The translations under genes and the position numbers were made by a program. DNA of 64,000 nt, taken from the NCBI RefSeq assembly GCF_007754425.1, contig NZ_CP037452.1:6117164-6181163 (forward strand), in the 5' to 3' direction. Shown one piece after another: positions 54,786-62,884 of this stretch. Source of the stretch: Gimesia fumaroli (lineage in GTDB: Bacteria; Planctomycetota; Planctomycetia; Planctomycetales; Planctomycetaceae). Under the pieces are notes generated by a model. It worked only from the letters and a program-made list of their open reading frames with translations. It searched no databases and was not told the DNA's origin. The number at the start of each line of letters is the position of its first letter. The stretch's first letter is position 1.

Positions 54786-55580
54786 TTAACCTGCCGCGTT
54801 CTTAAATTTGCTGAGGTCAATTTTTCCGTTCCCTTCTACGGGCAATTTTCCGTTGGGGCAATAGCGAGAACGGGCAACGCTTGAGGCGATATTATAAGTG
54901 TAAACGGCATCCTGACGAATCAGAAAAATCACAGTCCCTTTGTTCTGTGCCCCGATTTTGTCGAGCAATTCCACAAAAGGCAGACTCTTCCGCAAATCGT
55001 CTCGACGAACCCGTAAGTCTTTTGAAGGACCATCCAGAACCAGAATTCCGTTTTTCGTGCATTCAATAAACGTGGGATTCAAATCAACGCCCGTACCGCC
55101 TGGCTGAATTCTGACCTCTGCAGCAACCGGGTTTTCCCGTTTGTTTAATTCGATTTTGAGCTTATCAATTTCCTTTTGCAGCTCCATCGGATCGTCTTTA
55201 ATCTCTTCAATCCGCTTTTCCAGACGATTCGCTTCTGCCAGAAGTTTTATTTTTTCTTCCGGAGAAATATCATCCGGAATTTTCTTCTTTTCCTGTTTGA
55301 GCTTCTTCAACTCTTCCAGTGCCAGAATTAAATCACGGTTCAATTTTGACAAATCTTCGATCTGACTTTTGACATCGTCTATCTTCTCCTGTTTCTCCGT
55401 GATTTTTTTCTGCTCTGATTCAAACTCTTCAACCCGTTTCCAGACATCATCCTGTTGATCCATCTGACTCAGTGCCATGGCTGTGATCATCAAGGTAAGA
55501 ACTCCAATGACACACGCCAGAATACTGAGAAACGGAAACAGTGAAACCGTTTCGGATTCGCTTTTCTTTTTCTTTACCAC
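54786..55580 (-). CDS. ExbD/TolR-like membrane protein with long coiled coil
   Basis: 264 residues. One N-terminal transmembrane helix (SLFPFLSILACVIGVLTLMI, about 14-33) is followed by a ~115-residue coiled coil rich in K, E and L (EQKKITEKQEKIDDVKSQIE) and a C-terminal globular domain (VRIQPGGTGVDLNPTFIECT, YCPNGKLPVEGNGKID). Topology fits the ExbD/TolR/MotB class that couples proton flow to a periplasmic load, but the classical TM aspartate is not obvious. 18 bases downstream of the ExbB-like gene, so one transcript. Confidence 0.7.
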   Translation of the reverse strand: MVKKKKSESETVSLFPFLSILACVIGVLTLMITAMALSQMDQQDDVWKRVEEFESEQKKITEKQEKIDDVKSQIEDLSKLNRDLILALEELKKLKQEKKKIPDDISPEEKIKLLAEANRLEKRIEEIKDDPMELQKEIDKLKIELNKRENPVAAEVRIQPGGTGVDLNPTFIECTKNGILVLDGPSKDLRVRRDDLRKSLPFVELLDKIGAQNKGTVIFLIRQDAVYTYNIASSVARSRYCPNGKLPVEGNGKIDLSKFKNAAG

Positions 55581-55598
55581 CGTATCACCACACTCTGG

Positions 55599-57083
55599 TT
55601 ATCGTGCTCTTCTGGAATTTCCAAACAGTCCCCAGCGTTTACGGGGGGCTTCTACCTGTTGAATGAGAACCTGCTTCTCCCCCAGATCCGTCAAAACCGT
55701 ATTCAATCCGTTCAAGCCCTGCTGAACCCCATTAAAGGACTGAGTTAACACACCAGCAGCTTCGGCCATTTCCGTCGCTTCACCGTTCATTTTTTCCAGA
55801 TTTACCGCATGCGCTGATTGAATTTCGGTCATTTTCTCTTCAACGGTTTCCAGCTGCTTGACCACCTGTTGTACCTGATTCAACTGTTCTTCCTGCTGGG
55901 CACGAATCTTCTCGTCAATTTTACCCCAGGATTTCATCACGGACTGCGACAGGGTACTGCCGATCCCTTCCAGTTTTTCGATCCAGGTCTGCAATTCGGC
56001 ATGATGATTCGCCATTGCTTTATCGATGGTCCGCTGGATCAGGCGTCGATGATCTTTTTCATCACCGCCACCGCCAACATGATCGCTCTCCTTCAGGCGT
56101 TTCAACAGGTTTTCATTACAGTACTCATCAACCCAGTTCAGCAGATCCTCTTCTGACTTCTGCATGGAGCTGCTGGGAAACATTACCAGCATACTCATTA
56201 CCAACGCGACCAGTGTGGTATCGAAGGCAGTTGATAATCCACCCGTTACGCTCCCGAGTGAATCTTTCAGCGCAGAAATATCTTCAGCCGCATCCATACC
56301 ACCAGAAAAACCACCCACGGCGGCACTAATCCCGATCACAGTACCGATGAACCCGAGGATCGGAATCGCCCAGATGAAGACTTTGAGAATGGTATAACTG
56401 GAATCGACGGCAGTCGCATCAATTTCAGATTGCGACTGCAATCGGCTGGAAACCTCGGCACTGCTTTTCAAGACACTGAAATGCTCCAGTCCGCGAAGTA
56501 CCCGGTTCACCAGAAAACTTTCACGTGGATCAACGGGCAGGTTTTTCACATGCTCGATGAATTTGGGAACGGTCTTTTCGGAAATCTCTTCTGAGATATC
56601 TGTCGGTAAAGTATCAAACAGCATCGAATCTTTCTGTTTGGCCAGTTTACGCGATTTCAAAATGAGAATCGTACCAGACCAACTCATCAAAAAGACCAAC
56701 GCGAATGGCACCCAACCCCGATTCCAAAACAATTCTCCCAGGTAATAGCTCCGGAAAGGGAACATCAGTACGAGAAAGATAATCGAAGCCACAATGGCAA
56801 TGCCCCCACTCTTGGAGAGGCTCACTTCAGTGCCATCAGCCCAACCGCTGGAGACATTCTTTTTGCCTCCCGCACGAGAAGATGATGTACCGGTGGATCT
56901 TGACCCAGTACTCGAACCGGAAGACGAAGACGAGACATCGACGGACGTGTCGATCATCGGCGTTTCCGGTTTTTTGACCAGCATCGTATGATGGCAGTAA
57001 GGGCAGCGAACTTTTTTCCCTACATTTTCATCGCGAACTTTGAGTTTTTTAGAGCATTTTTCACAGGGAAACTGGAAATACAT
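55599..57083 (-). CDS. MotA/TolQ/ExbB-type proton channel with N-terminal zinc ribbon
   Basis: 494 residues. The first ~35 residues form a zinc ribbon (FPCEKCSKKLKVRDENVGKK, then VRCPYCHH), followed by a serine-rich linker. Transmembrane segments begin near residue 95 (IAIVASIIFLVLMFPF) and include VFIWAIPILGFIGTVIGISA and ALVMSMLVMFPSSSM, the MotA/TolQ/ExbB signature helices. The C-terminal ~130 residues are a charged coiled coil (EEQLNQVQQVVKQLETVEEK). Expected partner: the ExbD-like protein downstream. A zinc ribbon on such a channel is unusual. Confidence 0.85.
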   Translation of the reverse strand: MYFQFPCEKCSKKLKVRDENVGKKVRCPYCHHTMLVKKPETPMIDTSVDVSSSSSGSSTGSRSTGTSSSRAGGKKNVSSGWADGTEVSLSKSGGIAIVASIIFLVLMFPFRSYYLGELFWNRGWVPFALVFLMSWSGTILILKSRKLAKQKDSMLFDTLPTDISEEISEKTVPKFIEHVKNLPVDPRESFLVNRVLRGLEHFSVLKSSAEVSSRLQSQSEIDATAVDSSYTILKVFIWAIPILGFIGTVIGISAAVGGFSGGMDAAEDISALKDSLGSVTGGLSTAFDTTLVALVMSMLVMFPSSSMQKSEEDLLNWVDEYCNENLLKRLKESDHVGGGGDEKDHRRLIQRTIDKAMANHHAELQTWIEKLEGIGSTLSQSVMKSWGKIDEKIRAQQEEQLNQVQQVVKQLETVEEKMTEIQSAHAVNLEKMNGEATEMAEAAGVLTQSFNGVQQGLNGLNTVLTDLGEKQVLIQQVEAPRKRWGLFGNSRRAR

Positions 57084-57476
57084 GGAAGGAACCCCAGGGA
57101 GCTGTAATCGTTTAGTGCAGTGACATTTGATAAAGATTTCGGGCCGAAATCATTCTTACCAGTCTATCCAAGCAGTCGCAGAGTCTAAAGTCAACCGGAC
57201 ATCGCATTCTCTGAAACGGAACAAAGACCTTGTTTTACAAGGGTCCACCCCAAGATTGACCTGACCACATTATACAAACAGACACTTCCCGTAAGTCAAT
57301 TATGAAAAATCTGTCTTCAAGCTTGTTAATTGTGATCTAAATTCACCAGAATACACGAGATAAGAACAATTCGTTATACTGGGGACAGCTCGAAGTAATT
57401 TCATCAATACATCATCTGTTCTTTACCCGACACGTTTCGAGCGGAGAGAAAATCCTTACTAATAGAAATCTAATAC
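57084..57476. other. Divergent gap between the ExbB-like gene and the ROK gene
   Basis: 393 bases, AT-rich in the middle. It must hold promoters in both directions. No RNA gene or clear operator recognised. Confidence 0.4.
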
Positions 57477-58499
57477 ATGTCTACTGAATCACCAGAAACG
57501 ACGAACCGCTACTGGGCCGGGTTCGATCTGGGCGGCACTAAAATGCTGGCCAAAATTTTCGATTCACAATACAAAACACTCGGAAAAAAGCGAAAAAAAA
57601 CCAAAGGTCATGCAGGCGTCGAACAAGGCCTGGAACGGATGGTTCAGACGATCCATCAGGCACTGGAAGAAGCGGGGCTGACACCCAATGACTTAGCGGG
57701 AATCGGCGTTGGTTGCCCGGGACCTCTGGACTTGGACAAAGGGATTATCTTTGAAGCTCCCAACCTGGGTTGGTACAACGCCCCTGTGAAGGATCTTCTG
57801 GAAAAAGCGTTCGGCTGCCCAGTCGTCATTTGCAATGATGTGGACGCCGGCGTCTACGGTGAGTATCGCTTTGGTGCAGCAAAAGGTTCAACCTCGACCA
57901 TTGGCATCTTTCCCGGTACAGGGATTGGAGGGGGAGCCGTCTACCGAGGGCATCTGATCCAGGGTAGTAAAAGCTCCTGCATGGAAATTGGACACATTAA
58001 AATATTACCCGAAGGACCGGAATGTGGTTGCGGCCAGCATGGTTGTCTGGAAGTTCTCGCCAGCCGACTGGCGATCTCCGCCGCCGCCGCCCAGGCCGCT
58101 TACCGGGGAGATGCCCCGACCCTGCGATCCATGGTCGGAACCGATATTTCGGACATTCGAAGCGGGATCCTTGCCTCCGCAATTAAGGGCGGTGACCGAA
58201 GCGTCGAAAAAATTATTCTCCGAGCGGCTGAATACATTGGTATTGCTGCCGGAAATATGGTTCATATTTTTTCTCCTGAAGTCATTGTACTGGGAGGCGG
58301 GTTGGTGGAAGCAATGCCCGACCTGTTTGTTCCAGCTGTTGCAGAAGCAACTCGCCGCAATGTGATGCCGACTTTTAAAGATTCATTTAAAGTGGTCGCC
58401 GCACAATTGGGAGATGATTCCTCAGTCATGGGGGTTGCAGCCTGGGCTCGAACCGTCATTCAGGAAACGATGTCGATAAAAAATGAAACCAGAGTATGA
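57477..58499 (+). CDS. ROK-family sugar kinase (glucokinase-like)
   Basis: 340 residues. N-terminal ATP-site motif GFDLGGTKMLAKIFD, catalytic aspartate region VICNDVDAGVYGEYRFGAAK, FPGTGIGGGAVYRGH and the ROK zinc motif CGCGQHGCLEVLASR near residue 180, as in bacterial glucokinases and N-acetyl sugar kinases of this family. Likely phosphorylates glucose or a similar hexose. It overlaps the next gene by 4 bases and is transcribed with Ppx/GppA and polyphosphate kinase, so polyphosphate as phosphate donor is possible, but not shown by a motif. Confidence 0.9.
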   Translation: MSTESPETTNRYWAGFDLGGTKMLAKIFDSQYKTLGKKRKKTKGHAGVEQGLERMVQTIHQALEEAGLTPNDLAGIGVGCPGPLDLDKGIIFEAPNLGWYNAPVKDLLEKAFGCPVVICNDVDAGVYGEYRFGAAKGSTSTIGIFPGTGIGGGAVYRGHLIQGSKSSCMEIGHIKILPEGPECGCGQHGCLEVLASRLAISAAAAQAAYRGDAPTLRSMVGTDISDIRSGILASAIKGGDRSVEKIILRAAEYIGIAAGNMVHIFSPEVIVLGGGLVEAMPDLFVPAVAEATRRNVMPTFKDSFKVVAAQLGDDSSVMGVAAWARTVIQETMSIKNETRV

Positions 58500-60103
58500 A
58501 TACAAAAGATTCAACGCTGACTGAAACAACGACCAGTTCCAACCGTACTGACAATCGCCTGATTGCGGTCATCGATATCGGTACGGGCGCGATTCGTATG
58601 GCAATCGCTGAAATCAAAGAAGATGGAACTGTCTACGCACTGGAAAGGCTGTCACAGGCAGTCACACTGGGGAAAGATACATTCCAGACGCGCAACATTC
58701 AGAAACCGACAATGGAAGAATGCGTTCGGATTCTCAAAAGTTACCGCCGACGCCTGGATGAATATCAAATCACCCGTGACGACCAGATTCGCGTCGTCGC
58801 TACCAGTGCAGTCCGTGAAGCAGACAATCGACTGGCTTTTACCGACCGGATTTTCATTGCCACCGGTTTTGAAGTCTCTCCGCTGGATGAAGCAGAAGTC
58901 AACCGCATCACCTACCAGGGGATTCGGCCCTATCTGGCAGCAAAGCCTAATCTGGATGAAGCGCAGACCATTGTGACCGAAATCGGCGGTGGAACCACAG
59001 AACTGCTGCTGGTGCAAAACGGGAACGTTTTATTTTCCAGTAACTATCGCCTGGGGGCACTGCGTCTGCGAGAGATGCTGAAAGGCTATCGCGTACCATT
59101 GTCGAAAGAACGCACGATCATGGAAAACCAGATCGAACGCGTCATTCAGCAGATTGTCCATGAAGTACCGCCCGATAAATCCATCAAACTGGTCGTGCTG
59201 GGCGGCGATGTGCGATTTGCACTGGCACAATTACGCCCTGAAGATGAAATCCCCGATCCCGGGAATTCCCCCGATGAACTGGATCGGCTCAAAGTTTCCG
59301 AACTCAGTAAGTTTACGGATAAAATTCTGCAGAAAAATGAAGATGAGCTGGTCCAAAATTACCATCTGGCGTTCACCGACGCAGAAACGCTGGGGCCGGC
59401 TCTATTGGCTTACACCAAACTGGCCCAGGCCTATAAGCTGAAATATATTTACGTCACCAAAGCCAACTTTCGAGACGGGCTGCTCAAAGAAATGGCAGAC
59501 CAGAGCACCTGGTCGGACGAATTTTACACACAGGTCATCCGTTCGACGATCGACTTTGGTAAGCGTTTTGATTTTGATGAAACGCACGCACGCCATGTCG
59601 CATTTCTGGCTGATACCCTGTTCCAGTCACTGCAAAATGAACACAAGCTCGATTTACGGAATCGACTACTGCTATACACGGCCGCGTTATTGCATGAAAT
59701 CGGAATCTATGTGAATCAACGCGGTTACCATAAACACTCGATGTATTTAATCAGTAATGGGAATCTGTTTGGACTGGGACAGTCCGATTTATTACTGGTT
59801 GCGTTAATCGCGCGCTACCATCGGCGAGCCTCCCCCAAAGCAACGCATGAAGGCTATTCCACGCTGGATCGTTTCAGCCGGATCGCCATCGCCAAGATGG
59901 CAGCAATCCTGCGGGTCGCCGATGCGTTGGATTATTCCTACAGTCAACGCGTTCAGGAAATTGAGTGCGAGATCGTGAAAGGGCAGTTAATCATCTCCAT
60001 TCCCCATGTAGAAGATGTCTCTCTGGAACAAATCGCCTTGGTCGAAAAAGGTCCGTTGTTTGAAGAAGTCTTCGGACTCCAGGTACATTTGCGGAAAAAA
60101 TAA
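58496..60103 (+). CDS. Ppx/GppA phosphatase with C-terminal HD domain
   Basis: 535 residues. Actin-like N-terminal half: IAVIDIGTGAIRMAIAEIKE, EIGGGTTELLLVQNGNVLFS and a phosphate-loop region KLVVLGGDVRFALA. The C-terminal ~180 residues form an HD hydrolase domain (HEIGIYVNQRGYHKHSMYLI, LLVALIARYHRRASPKA, ILRVADALDYSYSQRVQEIE), as in bacterial exopolyphosphatases and (p)ppGpp pentaphosphatases. Expected to degrade polyphosphate or pppGpp. Starts inside the end of the ROK gene; ppk follows after 81 bases. Confidence 0.92.
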   Translation: MNTKDSTLTETTTSSNRTDNRLIAVIDIGTGAIRMAIAEIKEDGTVYALERLSQAVTLGKDTFQTRNIQKPTMEECVRILKSYRRRLDEYQITRDDQIRVVATSAVREADNRLAFTDRIFIATGFEVSPLDEAEVNRITYQGIRPYLAAKPNLDEAQTIVTEIGGGTTELLLVQNGNVLFSSNYRLGALRLREMLKGYRVPLSKERTIMENQIERVIQQIVHEVPPDKSIKLVVLGGDVRFALAQLRPEDEIPDPGNSPDELDRLKVSELSKFTDKILQKNEDELVQNYHLAFTDAETLGPALLAYTKLAQAYKLKYIYVTKANFRDGLLKEMADQSTWSDEFYTQVIRSTIDFGKRFDFDETHARHVAFLADTLFQSLQNEHKLDLRNRLLLYTAALLHEIGIYVNQRGYHKHSMYLISNGNLFGLGQSDLLLVALIARYHRRASPKATHEGYSTLDRFSRIAIAKMAAILRVADALDYSYSQRVQEIECEIVKGQLIISIPHVEDVSLEQIALVEKGPLFEEVFGLQVHLRKK

Positions 60104-60184
60104 CAAGAACAATTCGTAGCAGCGACATTAGCTCCTGTCGCTGCCCCATGAACAGAATAAACTTACTTATATTACAGGTTGCGC

Positions 60185-62305
60185 ATGGCCCCTAAAGCTT
60201 CGAAATATCTCAACCGAGAATTAAGCTGGCTGGAATTTAATCAGCGGGTACTGGATGAAGCCCATGATCCCCAAATTCCGCTACTGGAACGCCTGAAATT
60301 TCTGGCCATTACCAGTTCGAACCTTGATGAATTCTTCATGGTCCGAGTGGGGGGGCTCAATTTATTACAGGCCAGCGGAAATAAAAGTACCGATCCGTCA
60401 GGTATGACGCCTAAAGAAACACTGGACGCCATCAGCCTGCGTGCACATAAAATGATGGTGGAACAATATCAGTGTTTACTTGAGGAAATTGAACCTCCGC
60501 TGGCAGAATCCGGCTTCCAAAGGGTCAACCCACAAGAACTGACAGACGCGCAACGGCGGATTGTCGAACATGTTTTCAGAGATGAAATCTATTCCGTATT
60601 GACACCGATGGCGGTGACGTCTGAAACAGACTTTCCGTATCTTGTAAATCATACCTTGAATATCGTGGTCCGGCTGGGGCCCGATGAAAAGTCAGAAACG
60701 CCACAGGATCGGTTTGCCGTCATCCCTTTTGGAAGAACAGAATTTCGGTTTATCACACTCCCCTCAGAAGGCGGCTATCAATATCTGCCAATGGAAGATG
60801 CTGTCTGCCTGTTTATCGAACAGTATTTTCGGGGAGAGCATGTACTGGAGAGCATCCCGTTCCGTGTCACCAAAAATGCTGACGTCAGCCTGCAGGATGA
60901 ATTCGCATCAGATCTGCTGCATCAAATGGAGGATATGCTCGATCAACGGAAACAGGGAGACTGCATTCGGCTGGAAATCGCCGAAGCCGTTTCTGTAGAG
61001 ACGCTGGAATTTCTGGAACGTGGCTTAGGCGTCCTGGATGAAAATGTCTACCGGATACCCGGGCCGCTGGATCTCACCGCGTATATGAGACTGACTGATA
61101 TCTCCGGATTCGATGCGCAAAAAGATGTGAACTGGCCGCCTCAACCTTCACCGGAAGTAAATCCTCGCATCAGCATGTTCGAGAATATTTCCCGTCAGGA
61201 CATTCTGTTATGCCATCCTTATGAAAGCTTCGAACCGGTTGTCCGCTTGATTGAAGAAGCTGCAATGGACCCGGACGTCCTGGCGATTAAACAGATTTTA
61301 TATCGGACCAGTAAACGCAGCCCGATCGTCGCTGCCCTGATTCGTGCTGCCGAACAAGGCAAGCACGTCACCGCCATTGTGGAACTGAAAGCACGCTTCG
61401 ATGAAGCACGCAACATCGAATGGGCCAAAAACCTTGAGCATGCCGGCGTGCAGGTCATCTACGGCGTCAAAGGACTCAAGACACACGCCAAAATCTGCTG
61501 CATCGTCCGCCGGGAGCCACAGGGAATTCAGCGCTATCTGCACTTCGGTACGGGCAATTACAACGATGCCACCTCGAAAATTTACAGCGACATCAGTTAC
61601 TTTACGCGCGATGAAGTTTTAGCCTCAGATGCGATCAACTTCTTCAATTCGATTACCGGTTATTCTTTACCCCAGAAATATCAGAAGCTGGAAGCAGCTC
61701 CCATCAGCTTGAGGGATAAAATTCTAGATCTGATTCACCACGAAACCGAACGTAAAAAACAGGGACAGAAAGCGCGGATTATCGCCAAGGTCAATTCACT
61801 GGTTGACCCGGAAATCATCGATGCCTTATACGAAGCGTCCGAAGCGGGTGTGAAAATCAAACTGAACATTCGCGGCATCTGCTGTTTGCGACCGGGTGTT
61901 TCTAAATTGAGCAAGAATATTGAAGTCGTCAGTATCATCGACCGCTTCCTGGAACACGCGCGGATTCTGTATTTCTATCACGGCGGAGACGAGCGGGTTT
62001 TCATTTCCAGTGCTGACTGGATGCCACGCAACCTGGATCGTCGCGTGGAACTACTGGTTCCCATTGAAGAAGAAAACTGTCACCGCAAAGTCGTCAAAAT
62101 TCTCAACACCTATTTTGAAGATAACGCCAAGGCCCGTGTGCTGAAAAGTGACGGCGCTTACGAACGCATTACGCCGAGCAAGGAAAAGAACCTCGTCCGC
62201 TGTCAAGAAGTGCTGTATGAAGAAGCGGTGGCGGCAATCAAGCAGGCAGAAAAAGCGGGCCGTACTGTGTTTGAACCGCACATGGCGCCTGAAGATCAGA
62301 AATAG
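60185..62305 (+). CDS. ppk1: Polyphosphate kinase
   Basis: 706 residues from the ATG at 60185 (CAGG about 9 bases upstream; a TTG two codons earlier is less likely). PPK1 makes inorganic polyphosphate from ATP. N-terminal motif YLNRELSWLEFNQRVLDEAH and SSNLDEFFMVRVGGL; catalytic histidine segment VKGLKTHAKICCIVRREPQG; HFGTGNYNDATSKIYSDISY; second histidine/phosphodiesterase-like part EAGVKIKLNIRGICCLRPGV. Full length. With ROK and Ppx/GppA-HD it forms a polyphosphate-related unit. Confidence 0.96.
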   Translation: MAPKASKYLNRELSWLEFNQRVLDEAHDPQIPLLERLKFLAITSSNLDEFFMVRVGGLNLLQASGNKSTDPSGMTPKETLDAISLRAHKMMVEQYQCLLEEIEPPLAESGFQRVNPQELTDAQRRIVEHVFRDEIYSVLTPMAVTSETDFPYLVNHTLNIVVRLGPDEKSETPQDRFAVIPFGRTEFRFITLPSEGGYQYLPMEDAVCLFIEQYFRGEHVLESIPFRVTKNADVSLQDEFASDLLHQMEDMLDQRKQGDCIRLEIAEAVSVETLEFLERGLGVLDENVYRIPGPLDLTAYMRLTDISGFDAQKDVNWPPQPSPEVNPRISMFENISRQDILLCHPYESFEPVVRLIEEAAMDPDVLAIKQILYRTSKRSPIVAALIRAAEQGKHVTAIVELKARFDEARNIEWAKNLEHAGVQVIYGVKGLKTHAKICCIVRREPQGIQRYLHFGTGNYNDATSKIYSDISYFTRDEVLASDAINFFNSITGYSLPQKYQKLEAAPISLRDKILDLIHHETERKKQGQKARIIAKVNSLVDPEIIDALYEASEAGVKIKLNIRGICCLRPGVSKLSKNIEVVSIIDRFLEHARILYFYHGGDERVFISSADWMPRNLDRRVELLVPIEEENCHRKVVKILNTYFEDNAKARVLKSDGAYERITPSKEKNLVRCQEVLYEEAVAAIKQAEKAGRTVFEPHMAPEDQK

Positions 62306-62540
62306 CCCGAACCACTTTCTGTCCGCTCGTGTCAGTACACAGGAAATCAGTACTTTTTTGCAGAGTGAATCCCCTGATTATTGATCTCCGTGAATTTCTG
62401 ATGAATTGATAAATCCATATCCCATTCAGACAGAATAAGTTACGGCTGACAACAATTCCCGGTTCCGAGAATTTCCTGCGGTTCACTACAAAAAGGTATT
62501 GCCTCTTTTGGGGGAATGGTAAAAATACAAGTAGATCATG

Positions 62541-62563
62541 TATCGCACCCACGCAGTGCGATA
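62541..62563. promoter_or_regulatory. Palindrome upstream of the micro-ORF segment
   Basis: TATCGCAC (62541-62548) and GTGCGATA (62556-62563), an 8-bp perfect inverted repeat with 7-base spacer, 37 bases before the first micro-ORF. Could be an operator for the small transcript. Confidence 0.5.
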
Positions 62564-62600
62564 AAACTAAAGCCTGTGTTCTAGTTGGAGCTACAAACCG

Positions 62601-62642
62601 ATGAAGAAACAGGGAGTTTATCCAAGAAAAGGAGGTGATTGA
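62601..62642 (+). CDS. Micro-ORF 1 (13 residues)
   Basis: ATG with GGAG about 10 bases upstream; codes for MKKQGVYPRKGGD and stops with TGA immediately before the GTG of micro-ORF 2. Its last codons form the GGAGGTGAT Shine-Dalgarno of that second frame, so translation through it would expose or occlude the site. Confidence 0.4.
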   Translation: MKKQGVYPRKGGD

Positions 62643-62684
62643 GTGGACAGTTATTGTTGTAGCCAGAAAGGTGGTTGTTCTTAG
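62643..62684 (+). CDS. Micro-ORF 2 (13 residues, Cys-rich)
   Basis: GTG start 6 bases after GGAGGT, the best Shine-Dalgarno in the window. Product reads MDSYCCSQKGGCS: three cysteines in thirteen residues. It resembles leader peptides with regulatory codons (here Cys), but no downstream gene follows on this strand. A metal-binding or modified peptide is an alternative. Confidence 0.4.
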   Translation: MDSYCCSQKGGCS

Positions 62685-62754
62685 CGACTACTGGCGGGTT
62701 GTCATCGACAACCACCACTCGTGAGGATCACCTCGATCCTAACGAAAATTGAAC

Positions 62755-62795
62755 AGAGGCTGACTTGCCTGAGCGTAGGTCAGCCTCTCTTTTTT
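62755..62795 (+). terminator. Strong intrinsic terminator of the micro-ORF unit
   Basis: AGAGGCTGAC pairs perfectly with GTCAGCCTCT across a 14-base loop, followed by CTTTTTT. It has no useful T tract on the other strand, so it serves a plus-strand transcript. Confidence 0.92.
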
Positions 62796-62813
62796 AATGT
62801 ATGAAGTGCCTGC

Positions 62814-62847
62814 AAAAAAACAGCACCGGATTTTCGATCCGATGCTG
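62814..62847 (-). terminator. Intrinsic terminator of the oxidoreductase gene
   Basis: On the minus strand CAGCATCGGAT pairs with ATCCGGTGCTG, followed by seven T residues (A run 62814-62820 on the plus strand), 38 bases after the stop codon. Confidence 0.85.
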
Positions 62848-62884
62848 TTTTGTTTTACTATTCTTCTGAGGTGGCGTGTTTGCC

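Larger units (their letters stand above)
62587..62795 (+). ncRNA. Candidate structured RNA with two micro-ORFs
   Basis: A short plus-strand unit after ppk1 and before a convergent gene. It has two adjacent micro-ORFs, an unusually strong Shine-Dalgarno, a distal ATCACCTC (62727-62734) complementary to 8 bases of that Shine-Dalgarno (GAGGTGAT, 62632-62639), and two alternative pairings of GACAACC (62707-62713): either with the local GGTTGTC (62697-62703) or, as GACAACCACC, with GGTGGTTGTT (62670-62679) inside the second micro-ORF. A strong terminator ends it. I recognise no known RNA family. Confidence 0.5.

Noticed and set aside
60684..62384. Plus- and minus-strand frames inside ppk1
   Set aside because: Shadows of the polyphosphate kinase frame.
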